A stretch of 64,000 nucleotides of DNA. Origin: Bacteroidia bacterium (GTDB taxonomy: Bacteria; Bacteroidota; Bacteroidia; Bacteroidales; Paludibacteraceae). Under the pieces are notes generated by a model. It was given only the letters and a program-made list of their open reading frames with translations, made no database searches and was not told where the DNA came from. Positions 9,672 to 18,955 of this stretch are shown here, piece by piece (within the stretch, counting starts at the first letter, position 1; every line of letters starts with the position of its first letter). The stretch lies in NCBI GenBank assembly GCA_009929375.1, contig SAAO01000006.1:57343-121342 (forward strand), written 5' to 3'. A program made the translations under genes and the position numbers.

Positions 9672-11879
9672 ATGCGCTTTTTCAAATTTCTTTTTATATT
9701 CTCATTCCTGTATTTTTTCTCCACACAAAAAACTGTAGCCCAGATTCACTGGGAGTCGATGATTCTCGAATCGGACACATGGAAGTATCTGGCTGCCACT
9801 GCTGAGCCTGCATCAAACTGGTATCAGAATAGCTTCGACGATGCTTCCTGGAAATCGGGCATGGGCGGTATTGGCTATGCCGATGGCGACGACAAGACCG
9901 TAATTTCGAATTGCAATTCGCTTTACATGCGCCAAAGCATTGCACTTTCTGATGTGAGTATTGTAAAAGATCTGATTCTGGATATTGACTACGACGATGG
10001 TTTTGTACTTTACATCAATGGGGTAGAATGTGCCCGCTCGTCGAATGTAACCGGAAATTTTCCTGCATTTAATGCAGGTGTGACAGCGCATCGCGAAGCA
10101 CTCATGTACAGTGGCGGTAGTCCCGAACGTTATCAGCTCAATCCTTCGATGCTGCAAAAGGGAATCAACACATTTGCAGTTCAAATTCTGAACGATAAAC
10201 TCAGTTCGAGCGATATGTCGGCCAGAGTTTTTGTACATGCGAAAATCAACCACAGCACAACTTTGTACAACAATGTACCCACATGGTTTACTTCTCCGGT
10301 AAATAATAAAGTCAGTAACCTGCCACTTATTTTTATCGACACAAAATATCAGACCATTATTCAGAATACCAAGATTACGGCCAATATGAAGGTGCTGAAC
10401 AATGCTTCGGGCGAGAATAATGTCGGTGATACTGATTTTGAATATAACGGAGATATTGGCATTGAAATTCGTGGAAATTCTTCGGCCGGATTTCCCAAAA
10501 AAAGCTACTCGGTTGAAACACGTTTTCCCGATGGCGCAAATCTCAACTTTCCGTTGCTGGGCATGCCTGCCGAAAACGACTGGGTTTTTCATGGTCCTTA
10601 TGCCGACAAATCGCTTATGCGCAATGTGTTGGCTTACAATCTTGGAAATAAAACAGGCAAATGGTCGCCACGCACACGTTTCTTCGAGTTGTATCTAAAC
10701 GGCGTGTATAGCGGTGTGTATGTGCTGGTTGAAAAAATCAAAATTGACAAGGATCGCCTTGATCTTGCCAACCTGAAACCTACCGACAACGATGGCGATC
10801 AGGTAACCGGCGGTTATATTATGAAAATCGACCGCCCCGAAGCAACCGATATCGATGGCGTGGATTACTGGGTTTCGCCGTACCGCGCCCCTACCCGACT
10901 TCAGCAAAAAGTGTATATGTTGCACCATCATCCCAAAGGCGATTCCCTTACCGTGCAACAGCGCACTTATATCAAAGACTATATTACCGATTTCGAAAAT
11001 GCCATGTACAGCACCAGCTACAAGGATCGTTCGGCTGGTTATTATCCTTATGTGGACATCGCATCGTTTGTGGATTACTACATTATCACCGAACTTTCGC
11101 GCAACCTCGACGGATATCGTATCAGTACCTTTATTCACAAAGATAAAGACAGCAAAGGTGGAAAACTGACTATGGGGCCGTATTGGGATTATAATATCTG
11201 CTTCGGGAATGCAAACTTCTTCTCTGCCGGAAATACTGCCGGTTGGGTAATCGACGGAATGGGCGATGCCGACGCTTATGCCATGCCTTTCTGGTGGCAA
11301 AAGCTTCGCCTCGATCCTTACTTCAATTCGCTGCTGAAACGCCGCTGGAATGTGGTAAAAAATGATTTTATCAATACCAATTATATAAACAACCTGATTG
11401 ACTCCTGCGCATACGAGCTGCGCGATGCACAGGTTAGGAATTTCCAAAAGTGGAATATTTTGAATACTTATGTGTGGCCCAACAACTATGTGGGAGGTAC
11501 TTATGCCAACGAAATTACATATATGAAGAACTGGATCCGCGATCGAATCAACTGGATGGATGCTCAGATTCAACCCATCGAAGACGTTATTCAGGCTTTA
11601 CCGCAAATGGACGAAATACCACTCGAAATGGTTGTTTATCCCAATCCGTTTATCGAAGATGTGCAGTTTAAATGCTGGCTGCCGACAGGTGGCGATTTTG
11701 AAATACAAATCCGCGATATTTCAGGTCGTCTAATCCTTCAGACAAATCAGGTATTACCTTCGGGACTGAATACTGTGCCAATAAAAATTGCACAGAAAGA
11801 TTTTCCTGCACAATTCTTCAGTTATCAGATTTTTATTGATGGCAAATTAATGAAATCCGGAAAAATTATTCGTCAATAA
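9672..11879 (+). CDS. Secreted CotH-family protein with T9SS sorting domain
   Basis: A 735-residue secreted protein. A signal peptide (about 1-23, cut after VAQ) precedes a galactose-binding-like N-domain (about 25-200; SNWYQNSFDDASWKSGMGG and GYADGDD are typical). The CotH domain spans about 260-520: IGIEIRGNSSAGFPKKSY, NDWVFHGPYADKSLMRN, LYLNGVYSGVYVLVEKI, GGYIMKIDR and the metal-site-like GPYWDYNICFGN. CotH proteins are atypical kinases first known from Bacillus spore coats. Residues about 653-735 (VVYPNPF, ISGRLI, KSGKIIRQ) are a type A T9SS C-terminal sorting domain, so the protein probably crosses the outer membrane and is surface-attached or released. Followed after 41 bp by the S9 peptidase gene. 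The substrate is unknown. Confidence 0.9.
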   Translation: MRFFKFLFIFSFLYFFSTQKTVAQIHWESMILESDTWKYLAATAEPASNWYQNSFDDASWKSGMGGIGYADGDDKTVISNCNSLYMRQSIALSDVSIVKDLILDIDYDDGFVLYINGVECARSSNVTGNFPAFNAGVTAHREALMYSGGSPERYQLNPSMLQKGINTFAVQILNDKLSSSDMSARVFVHAKINHSTTLYNNVPTWFTSPVNNKVSNLPLIFIDTKYQTIIQNTKITANMKVLNNASGENNVGDTDFEYNGDIGIEIRGNSSAGFPKKSYSVETRFPDGANLNFPLLGMPAENDWVFHGPYADKSLMRNVLAYNLGNKTGKWSPRTRFFELYLNGVYSGVYVLVEKIKIDKDRLDLANLKPTDNDGDQVTGGYIMKIDRPEATDIDGVDYWVSPYRAPTRLQQKVYMLHHHPKGDSLTVQQRTYIKDYITDFENAMYSTSYKDRSAGYYPYVDIASFVDYYIITELSRNLDGYRISTFIHKDKDSKGGKLTMGPYWDYNICFGNANFFSAGNTAGWVIDGMGDADAYAMPFWWQKLRLDPYFNSLLKRRWNVVKNDFINTNYINNLIDSCAYELRDAQVRNFQKWNILNTYVWPNNYVGGTYANEITYMKNWIRDRINWMDAQIQPIEDVIQALPQMDEIPLEMVVYPNPFIEDVQFKCWLPTGGDFEIQIRDISGRLILQTNQVLPSGLNTVPIKIAQKDFPAQFFSYQIFIDGKLMKSGKIIRQ

Positions 11880-11920
11880 TCAGATAAGTAAAAAGTTACA
11901 AATCACTATAATAATTTTAA

Positions 11921-14158
11921 ATGAAGCGTTTTACAATTCTCTCGTTTTTTTCGTTTTTAGGTTTAATTTTACTAGCACAAGCTACTGTCGAAGATTACAA
12001 ACGGGCTTTTTCGCTTAACGAAAAATTCAGAGACAAGGTTTTTTATTCGGGTGTAAATCCGCAATGGATAGGTAAAGGCCATACATTCTGGTATGTTTCT
12101 AATACTCCCGAAGGCCGTATTTACACTCTGGTCGATGCCCTGAAGAAAACAAAAAAGCCTCTTTTCGATCATCAAAAGCTGGCCGAAGTGCTGACCAAAG
12201 CTACTGATAAAAAAACTGATGCTACTAAGCTTTATTTACAAAATATTAAAGCAGAAAATCGCGATACGCTTTATTTTGAATACGAACAAAAACAATGGTC
12301 GTTTGTATATAAAACTGCAGAACTGAAAAATGAAGGTCCTGTTCGCGACCGTAATCGCCGCCCGCAACGCTACTGGGGCACAGTGGACGAGGAAAAGGAA
12401 AGTCGCCCTGCACAATCGCCAGACAAAGCATTTACAGCCTATGTGAAAGACTATAATGTAGTCCTTAAAAACAACACAACAGCCGAAGAAATACAACTTA
12501 CAACCGACGGAACTTCCGAAAATTACTATTCGGCATATCTGTCGTGGTCGCCCGATTCCAAAAAACTGGCAGTTATGAAGATTGTGCCGGCCGAAATTCG
12601 TAAATTGTACATGATTGAATCATCGCCAGCCGATCAGCTGCAACCCAAACTGCTCACGCGCGACTACCGCAAACCAGGCGATCAGCTTCCGCAGAAAACA
12701 CCTGTCATTATTGATATTCACTCGAAAAAAGCCCTTGTAGCCGAAAATAGTCTGTTCGAAAATCAGTATTCTCTGTGGGGTTTCGACTGGAGTTCCGACA
12801 GCAAGACAACCCTATTTGAATTCAATAAGCGCGGACATCAGGCATATCGCTTACTCGAAATGTCGGCCGAAAGCGGAAATGTACGCACTGTAATTGAAGA
12901 AACATCAAACACTTTTGTAAACTACAATCGCTATTTCAACCGAAAACTGAAAAATGGCACCGAAATTATCTGGATGAGCGAACGTGACAACTACAACCAT
13001 TTGTATTTGTACGACCGTACCACAGGAAAAGTTAAGAATCAGATTACCAAAGGACAATGGTATGTACGCGAAGTAATTGATGTGGACGAAAAAAACCGCG
13101 AAATCATTTTTTCGGCCAATGGAATGGTGGCCAATGAAGATCCGTATCTGATACGCTATTACCGCATTGGATTCGATGGTAAGGGTCTCACCTGCCTCAC
13201 TCCCGAAACAGGAACGCATCAGGCCTGGTTTTCGGACGACAAACGCTTTTTGGTAGATGTGTATTCAATGGTAGACAAAGCGCCTGTAGCAGTGCTCAGA
13301 AACGCCCGAAACGGCAAAGTCATCATGACCATTGAAACTGCTGACATCAGCGCACTCGAAAAAGCCGGTTGGCGAGCTCCCGAAACATTTGCAGCCAAAG
13401 GCCGCGATGGCAAAACAGATATCTGGGGCATCATTCATCGTCCCACGAATTTCGATCCTGCCAAAAAATATCCTGTCATTGAATATATTTACGCCGGACC
13501 GGGCAGTCATTATGTACCCAAAAACTTTATTGCTTTCAACAACAACCTTTCGGCCATTGCCGAACTTGGTTTTATTGTGATTCAAATAGATGGCATGGGC
13601 ACATCATTCCGTTCAAAATCCTTCGAAGATGTAATCCACAAAAACCTGAAAGATGCGGGTTTCGCCGACCGTATTTTATGGACAAAAGCGGCTGCTGCGA
13701 AATATCCGTATATGGATATCGACAGAGTGGGAATTTTTGGTGCTTCAGCAGGCGGACAGGCAGCCATGTGGGCCGTTTTGTTTCATCCTGAGCATTATAA
13801 AGCCGCTTATAGTGCCTGTGGCTGCCACGACAACCGCATGGACAAAATCTGGTGGAACGAGCAATGGATGGGTTATCCGGTTGGACCCGAATACGCAGCC
13901 TGTTCCAATGTAGATAATGCTCATTTACTCACACGTCCGCTTATGCTTGTGGTTGGCGAACTCGACGATAATGTGGATCCGGCATCTACTTATCAGGTAG
14001 CCAATGCATTGATAAAAGCTAAAAAAGATTTTGAGCTGGTGACTTTGCCCGGCGTGGGACATACCATGGGTGGCGAATACGGAGAACACAAACGTTTTGA
14101 CTTTTTTGTAAAACACCTGATGAATGTAAATCCTACGGCCTGGAACGAAGTAAAATAA
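11921..14158 (+). CDS. S9 family (DPP-IV-like) serine peptidase
   Basis: A 745-residue prolyl-oligopeptidase-family enzyme with an N-terminal signal (MKRFTILSFFSFLGLILLAQA). Residues about 90-450 form a DPPIV_N beta-propeller (WSPDSKKLAVMKI, WMSERDNYNHLYLYD). The alpha/beta-hydrolase domain has Ser609 in GASAGG, Asp683 in ELDDNVDP and His714 in GVGHTMGG, a complete triad in the expected order. The nucleophile motif is GASAGG rather than the GWSYGG of classical DPP-IV, so it belongs to a divergent S9 subgroup and specificity for X-Pro dipeptides is uncertain. Likely periplasmic or envelope-bound, releasing peptides. It lies 41 bp behind the CotH gene on the same strand. Confidence 0.93.
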   Translation: MKRFTILSFFSFLGLILLAQATVEDYKRAFSLNEKFRDKVFYSGVNPQWIGKGHTFWYVSNTPEGRIYTLVDALKKTKKPLFDHQKLAEVLTKATDKKTDATKLYLQNIKAENRDTLYFEYEQKQWSFVYKTAELKNEGPVRDRNRRPQRYWGTVDEEKESRPAQSPDKAFTAYVKDYNVVLKNNTTAEEIQLTTDGTSENYYSAYLSWSPDSKKLAVMKIVPAEIRKLYMIESSPADQLQPKLLTRDYRKPGDQLPQKTPVIIDIHSKKALVAENSLFENQYSLWGFDWSSDSKTTLFEFNKRGHQAYRLLEMSAESGNVRTVIEETSNTFVNYNRYFNRKLKNGTEIIWMSERDNYNHLYLYDRTTGKVKNQITKGQWYVREVIDVDEKNREIIFSANGMVANEDPYLIRYYRIGFDGKGLTCLTPETGTHQAWFSDDKRFLVDVYSMVDKAPVAVLRNARNGKVIMTIETADISALEKAGWRAPETFAAKGRDGKTDIWGIIHRPTNFDPAKKYPVIEYIYAGPGSHYVPKNFIAFNNNLSAIAELGFIVIQIDGMGTSFRSKSFEDVIHKNLKDAGFADRILWTKAAAAKYPYMDIDRVGIFGASAGGQAAMWAVLFHPEHYKAAYSACGCHDNRMDKIWWNEQWMGYPVGPEYAACSNVDNAHLLTRPLMLVVGELDDNVDPASTYQVANALIKAKKDFELVTLPGVGHTMGGEYGEHKRFDFFVKHLMNVNPTAWNEVK

Positions 14159-14231
14159 GCTGAATAAATCTGAGCTGGATTGTTTAAAAGCAAATTGAAA
14201 TATTTAATGATATATTTCTAACACAATAGAA

Positions 14232-14381
14232 CACATAGAAACTATTGAGGAAAAAGACTTAGTTCACATAGTAAAAGTATCTGACGATACTTTTATCGCT
14301 CTGAAATTATCCCGATATTCGGAATAATCCTATGTGTTCTTAGTCTTTTCTCTAACTCTCAAAACTACTGTGAACTATGTG
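14232..14381. repeat. Long imperfect inverted repeat in convergent gap
   Basis: In the gap between the convergent S9 peptidase and corA genes, CACATAG at 14232-14238 and 14265-14271 pairs with CTATGTG at 14375-14381 and 14330-14336. An AAAAGACT-like block lies between each pair, and an inner perfect 9-bp stem (AAAAGTATC / GATACTTTT) sits at 14273-14294. The whole could fold into one long stem-loop and may end transcription from both sides. It looks like an interspersed Bacteroidetes repeat; no protein is encoded. Confidence 0.6.
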
Positions 14382-14436
14382 CTGAAAAACATATCAACAA
14401 TAATTGTCGGTTACTTATCTTTCGGGAAATCAGGTT

Positions 14437-15384
14437 TTAAAGCCACTTTTTTCTGCGGAAATACAACAATACTGCTCCGGCAAAAGCCACCATTAACGCA
14501 ATAGAAAAAGGATACCCATAGCGCCAGCTAAGTTCAGGCATAAACTTAAAGTTCATACCATACATGCTTGCAATGAGCGTGGGAGGCATAAAAATTACCG
14601 ACACCACAGTAAATATCTTGATAATTTTATTCTGCTGTAAGTTTACAAGACCGAGGAATGTATCCTGCAGATAGTCCAGACGATCGAAACCAAAACGGAT
14701 ATACTCGAACAGCGAATTAATGTCCTTGATAACCATTGTCAGACGCTGTGTAAGGTCTTTGGGGAACATACCCGACTTTAGCAGGTTCGAAACCACACGC
14801 TGCTTATCCATGATGTTCTGACGAATCACCATAACCTTTTCCTGCATGTCCTTGATACGAATCAGAATATCCTGATCGAGATCGTCGTCGGTATTCAGGG
14901 TTTTAGAGAGCGAAGTAATCTGATCGGTAAGGTCCTCAATCATATCCGCATCATATTCCACACGTGTTTCGAGCAATGTAACCAACACATGATATCCTGT
15001 AGGGAAGCTTCGCGTGTTCGCGTAAATTTTCTTGATTGTTTCGTTGAACGATTTCAGTTCGGTATCGCGAACTGACACCAGAATTCCGTTTTTAATGATA
15101 AACGAAACCGGTTCAAGCATATAATTGTCGAGCAGGAAGCTCGAGTTCGCCACAATGCTGTCTTCGGTTTGAATAAAACGCGAACTCATCTCAATTTCTT
15201 CAATTTCTTCATCTTCCTGAATGTAGATTTTCAGAAATTGTTCAAGCTCAGTTTCAACCGCATCCGATACGTCGTTGAGGTCAATCCAGATGAGGTCCTT
15301 CAGGTTTACTTTTTTGAGAGTATCGAGGCTTTTCGATATTTTGAGCTTACCGTTTTCGTGGTAAAATAATCTCAGTTCGGACAT
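14437..15384 (-). CDS. corA: CorA-type magnesium/cobalt channel
   Basis: About 315 residues from the chosen start. The N-terminal cytoplasmic domain is rich in acidic residues and long helices; two C-terminal membrane spans flank the diagnostic YGMNF signature, giving the pentameric CorA Mg2+/Co2+ channel. A longer frame opens at 15417 (MPEKPLKGENN...). I prefer the internal ATG at 15382-15384 because AAAGGAG stands just upstream of it, a clear Shine-Dalgarno sequence that is rare in this phylum, and MSELRLFYH is a plausible family start. The rsmA gene lies upstream on the same strand with a gap of about 170 bp. Family assignment is firm; the start is the open point. Confidence 0.94.
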   Translation of the reverse strand: MSELRLFYHENGKLKISKSLDTLKKVNLKDLIWIDLNDVSDAVETELEQFLKIYIQEDEEIEEIEMSSRFIQTEDSIVANSSFLLDNYMLEPVSFIIKNGILVSVRDTELKSFNETIKKIYANTRSFPTGYHVLVTLLETRVEYDADMIEDLTDQITSLSKTLNTDDDLDQDILIRIKDMQEKVMVIRQNIMDKQRVVSNLLKSGMFPKDLTQRLTMVIKDINSLFEYIRFGFDRLDYLQDTFLGLVNLQQNKIIKIFTVVSVIFMPPTLIASMYGMNFKFMPELSWRYGYPFSIALMVAFAGAVLLYFRRKKWL

Positions 15385-15550
15385 ATTGTTTTCTCCTTTC
15401 AGTGGTTTTTCCGGCAAGCTGCGGGCTTCGTCGCGAAGCTGTTTAATTGCTTACCGGTAAGCACTCTCATTCTGATGATGAAAATGCTTAAAGGGTTTAT
15501 GTCAGTATTTCTAATCTCTGCAATGAACCAAACCACACCGAAAAAGCCCG

Positions 15551-16333
15551 TCAATCTTCTTTGAGTGCTTTTTCTATCATGTTGGTCAGTTCTACAAATG
15601 CACCTACACTGAGCTGCTCAGGGCGTTTATCGAAAATCGGATCGGCAAATACCGGATTTTCCTTTGCAATGAGAGGTTTCAGCGAGTTGCGCATCTGCTT
15701 TCGTCGTTGATTGAAGGCTGTTTTCACCACCGCCTTGAAGAGTTTCTCGTCGCAATTGATACGCGAAACGTCGTTGCGGGTAAGGCGAATAACAGCCGAT
15801 TTGACCTTGGGCGGAGGGTCGAACACATGTTCGTGAACCGTGAAAAGATAATCGATGGAGTAGTATGCCTGCATAAGCACACTCAGAATTCCATAAGTTT
15901 TACTGCCTTCGCGGGCAGCCATACGTTCAGCCACTTCTTTTTGTATCATACCCACCAGACAGGGAATCTGATCCTTGTGGTCGAGCATTTTAAAAAAAAT
16001 CTGGCTGGAGATATTGTAGGGTAAATTGCCGATAATACAGAATTTTTCAGGAAACAGATTTTTTAAATCCATTTTCAGAAAATCGGCTTCTACTACTTTA
16101 AGATGGGGATAATGCTGATTGAGATAAACCACTGATTCGCTGTCGAGTTCCACAGCAGTAAGATCGATATCGGGATTTTGAAGTAAAAACTGAGTGAGTA
16201 CGCCTGTACCGGGGCCAATTTCAAGCACAGAAGTTCGCCCGTCAAGCGGAAGGCTTGCAGCTATACGACGCGCTACTTCCATATCTTTCAGGAAGTGCTG
16301 TCCCAAGTGTTTTTTGGCGCGTACTTGAGTCAT
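15551..16333 (-). CDS. rsmA: 16S rRNA dimethyladenosine transferase RsmA
   Basis: A 260-residue enzyme, normal length. It opens with the family hallmark KKHLGQHFLKD, then the SAM-binding motif VLEIGPGTGVLT and the catalytic NLPYNISSQ. The C-terminal small helical domain carries FNQRRKQMRNSL. RsmA (KsgA) dimethylates two adjacent adenosines in helix 45 of 16S rRNA using S-adenosylmethionine, a late 30S maturation step; loss confers kasugamycin resistance in other bacteria. The first Met gives a standard N-terminus. corA follows on the same strand. Confidence 0.97.
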   Translation of the reverse strand: MTQVRAKKHLGQHFLKDMEVARRIAASLPLDGRTSVLEIGPGTGVLTQFLLQNPDIDLTAVELDSESVVYLNQHYPHLKVVEADFLKMDLKNLFPEKFCIIGNLPYNISSQIFFKMLDHKDQIPCLVGMIQKEVAERMAAREGSKTYGILSVLMQAYYSIDYLFTVHEHVFDPPPKVKSAVIRLTRNDVSRINCDEKLFKAVVKTAFNQRRKQMRNSLKPLIAKENPVFADPIFDKRPEQLSVGAFVELTNMIEKALKED

Positions 16334-16600
16334 AACTATGGTAGTCGTCTGGCATATTCAGTTTAAATTACAGGAAATAAAAATTAAGTTTTACAACAAT
16401 AAAACCTGAGTTCAGGAAGTTATATTATCTTTGCAAAATCTTTTTTCAGAAATTTATCGGCTGCAAAAGTACAAAAATTAGTTCGATTATCCTACTACAG
16501 CCACTGATTATTGAGAAAATAGCATTTTCAGGTTAATCATTTCATTGTCAAAAAAACAACTCTTTTATTACAGGTTGAATGCCTGTCGGGAACAGAATAA

Positions 16601-17104
16601 ATGAAAAAATTATTCGAAATCATAGGAGCATGGATCAGAAAGATTGTTGATTTTTTCTATCCACCATTCCGAAAATACATGACGCCGCAATTCTTTCGCT
16701 ATGGCGTTACCGGAGTCGCAAATATGGCTTTCGACTGGGTTTTGTACTTTATCACCTTCCATTTTATTCTCGAAAAACAAATGCTGCATTTGGGAATTGT
16801 AACGCTCAGTTCGCACATTGCAGCCATGATTATTGTATTCCCGATCACCTTTTTCACAGGCTTCTTACTTCAAAAATATGTGACATTCACAGCCTCAGCA
16901 CTGAGAGGAAGAGTACAGATTATAAGATACTTAGTGGTTGTGTTGGCCAATTTACTGATCAATTACACCGGCCTTAAACTGTTGGTAGATGTTATTGGCA
17001 TCTTCCCTACCCCATCGAAAATGATTGTAACCATCATAACGACAATGTTCAGTTATTTTTCGCAAAAAAAATACACATTCAGAGGAGTTAAGGACAAAAA
17101 ATAA
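16601..17104 (+). CDS. GtrA-family membrane protein
   Basis: A 167-residue integral membrane protein. After a basic amphipathic N-terminus comes FFRYGVTGVANMAFDWVLYF, typical of the first GtrA helix, then three further hydrophobic segments and a closing FSYFSQKKYTF, the usual GtrA C-terminal signature. GtrA proteins are four-span proteins linked to moving lipid-linked sugars across the membrane for polysaccharide or O-antigen modification. A TATCTTTG element at 16427-16434 could be its -7 box, leaving a leader of about 165 bases. The next gene is also a predicted membrane protein on the same strand. The sugar is unknown. Confidence 0.9.
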   Translation: MKKLFEIIGAWIRKIVDFFYPPFRKYMTPQFFRYGVTGVANMAFDWVLYFITFHFILEKQMLHLGIVTLSSHIAAMIIVFPITFFTGFLLQKYVTFTASALRGRVQIIRYLVVVLANLLINYTGLKLLVDVIGIFPTPSKMIVTIITTMFSYFSQKKYTFRGVKDKK

Positions 17105-17211
17105 TCAATGTGCCAATGTGCCAATGTACTAATTAACCAGTCAACCAATTAACCTGATTATTAAATCAGCGGATTAACTAATTGACTAATTAACCTGAAA
17201 AACAACCATCT
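17105..17211. repeat. Short degenerate direct repeats
   Basis: This gap is built from short repeated words: GTGCCAAT in tandem near 17109, then several AATTAACC / AACTAATTGAC variants up to the next start codon. No coding potential. It could be replication slippage or an unstructured leader for the downstream gene. Confidence 0.5.
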
Positions 17212-18204
17212 ATGCCAATATTCAGCCACATACGAAAACGCGCCTGCATGGTAGCGCAAATCAGATTCAAAACCGCGCTAAAATGGTTGGTGCTGACTGC
17301 TGCTTACGTTTACATGGCGTATTTACTTATTACTTTCGATCAGTATCCCGAAATGTGGCAGCAACTTCGTTCGCTTTCGTTGTTTAATTATATCTGGTTA
17401 CTTTTTGTGCTTATATTGCTTCCTGTGAATATGATTATCGAGGCAGTTAAATGGCGGGATATTGTTTCGAAATCGGAAGAAATAAGCCTCAAAACATCCT
17501 TTCATGCAATATTGGGAGGTTTTTCCACAGGTTTTTTTACTCCAAACCGCTTGGGCGAAATGGTGGGACGTATTGCCTTTATGAAAAAGGAAAACCACAA
17601 AGCAGGTATTACCTATAACGTCATCAACGGTTTTTCCACAAACTTTGTCATTGTACTTTGCGGTATTCCTGCAAGCGTACTTTTCTTTTTAAGCATCAAA
17701 CACGAGAATGTATTCGAAGGTAATCAGAGTCAGTTTTATATTCTTATGATTCTGGGAATGATTGCCTCGTTGGCGCTTTATTTGGCTGTTCCTCGTCTTG
17801 TGCGCAATATTAAAGCACCTAAAGTACAGGAATTTGCATGCGGCTGGGCAAAATACACCCGGAAAGATTCGTTGAATATTCTTTTTCTGGCTTTTTTCCG
17901 CTATGTGATTTTCTGCATTCAGTTCTTTGCCACACTACGCTTTTTTGATGTGGAAATTGAGCTCTGGCAATCGTTGCTGGCTATTCCTGCTTATTATCTT
18001 TTTGTGACATTTACTCCTTCACTGGCTTTCTCCGAAGCTGCCGTGCGAAGCACTTATACAGTGCTTTTCATCGGTGCGTTTTCGAAACAACTTGTGAGTA
18101 TTGCACTTGCAGGCACAGTGCTGTGGCTCATTAATTTCGGACTGCCTACACTGGTAGGCACACATTTACTTGCTAAACGCAAGAAGCTCAACAAAGTTCA
18201 ATAA
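17212..18204 (+). CDS. UPF0104 / lysylphosphatidylglycerol-synthase-like membrane protein
   Basis: A 330-residue protein with about seven or eight hydrophobic segments. Segments such as NMIIEAVKWRDI, GGFSTGFFTPNRLGEMVGR and FTPSLAFSEAAVRS match the membrane domain of the MprF/AglD (UPF0104) family. That domain alone is usually annotated as a flippase or lysylphosphatidylglycerol synthase transmembrane region; there is no soluble aminoacyl-transfer domain here, so lipid aminoacylation is unlikely. The ATG at 17212 is used, but Met13 (17248) would also give a good N-terminus. The gene lies between gtrA-like and yraN genes on the same strand. Substrate unknown. Confidence 0.85.
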   Translation: MPIFSHIRKRACMVAQIRFKTALKWLVLTAAYVYMAYLLITFDQYPEMWQQLRSLSLFNYIWLLFVLILLPVNMIIEAVKWRDIVSKSEEISLKTSFHAILGGFSTGFFTPNRLGEMVGRIAFMKKENHKAGITYNVINGFSTNFVIVLCGIPASVLFFLSIKHENVFEGNQSQFYILMILGMIASLALYLAVPRLVRNIKAPKVQEFACGWAKYTRKDSLNILFLAFFRYVIFCIQFFATLRFFDVEIELWQSLLAIPAYYLFVTFTPSLAFSEAAVRSTYTVLFIGAFSKQLVSIALAGTVLWLINFGLPTLVGTHLLAKRKKLNKVQ

Positions 18205-18234
18205 AAACTCAATAAAACCTTTATATACAATGCT

Positions 18235-18600
18235 ATGGCCGAACACAACGAACTGGGACAACTGGGCGAAATTGAAGCCCAAAATTATCTGAAAAACAAT
18301 GGTTACATTATTCGCGATGTAAACTGGACAGCCGGAAGTTACGAAATTGACATTGTGGCGCAAAAAGACGAATGGCTGGTAATTGTGGAAGTAAAAACCC
18401 GAAAATCGCGCGCTTTTGAGCAACCCGAACAGGCTGTAAACATGCGCAAAATCCGCCATTTGGTATATGCAGCCGAAGCCTATATCCGAAAATTCAACTG
18501 GGAAGGAGAAACCCGTTTCGACGTAATCACGGTAGTACCTGTGGGTCAGAAATTTGAAGTGGAACACATTGAAGATGCTTTTTTACCTCCAATGAATTAA
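18235..18600 (+). CDS. YraN/UPF0102 endonuclease-fold protein
   Basis: A 121-residue protein matching UPF0102: N-terminal ELGQLGEIEAQNYL, then the nuclease-like core with Asp39 (YEIDIVAQ) and Glu52-x-Lys54 (VIVEVKTR), the spacing of the restriction-endonuclease fold. The family is near universal, often lies next to ribonuclease HII or RsmI genes and may act in recombination or DNA processing, but its reaction is not settled. It starts 30 bp after the UPF0104 gene, so the two are probably one transcript. Length is usual for the family. Confidence 0.92.
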   Translation: MAEHNELGQLGEIEAQNYLKNNGYIIRDVNWTAGSYEIDIVAQKDEWLVIVEVKTRKSRAFEQPEQAVNMRKIRHLVYAAEAYIRKFNWEGETRFDVITVVPVGQKFEVEHIEDAFLPPMN

Positions 18601-18672
18601 AATGTCTGATTCAATTATATAGTTTTTTTTGAAACAAAATACTTATCTTTGACGTTAGTAAAATACAATACT

Positions 18673-18954
18673 ATGATTGTTTCCTTTGGTTCTAAAGACA
18701 CGGAAAAAATTTGGAAAGGAGAAGTAATCAAACGGTTACCTGTTGAGATTCAACAAATAAGCAGACGAAAACTCAGAATGCTGCATAACTCACAATCTAT
18801 TTTAGATTTGCGAATTCCTCCTTCAAACAGATTAGAAAAGTTATCAGGCAATCTATCAGAATTTTATAGTATTCGGATTAACGATCAATGGAGAATTATT
18901 TTTATATGGGAAAATAATCAGGCATATCAGGTAGAAATTATTGATTATCATTAA
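18673..18954 (+). CDS. higB: HigB-type RelE-superfamily mRNA interferase toxin
   Basis: 93 residues from the ATG at 18673; an upstream in-frame start would add only eight residues (MTLVKYNT), while MIVSFGSKDTEKIW is the typical HigB N-terminus. The core (LPVEIQQISRRKLRMLHNS, LRIPPSNRLEKLSGN, YSIRINDQWRIIF) is the HigB 'killer protein' fold, with C-terminal basic residues expected to cut mRNA in the ribosomal A site. It is directly followed by the antitoxin gene, the reversed toxin-first order typical of higBA. A TATCTTTG -7 type element lies at 18644-18651, without a clear -33 box. The pair is visibly more AT-rich than its left-hand neighbours, consistent with transfer. Confidence 0.94.
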   Translation: MIVSFGSKDTEKIWKGEVIKRLPVEIQQISRRKLRMLHNSQSILDLRIPPSNRLEKLSGNLSEFYSIRINDQWRIIFIWENNQAYQVEIIDYH

Positions 18955-18955
18955 A

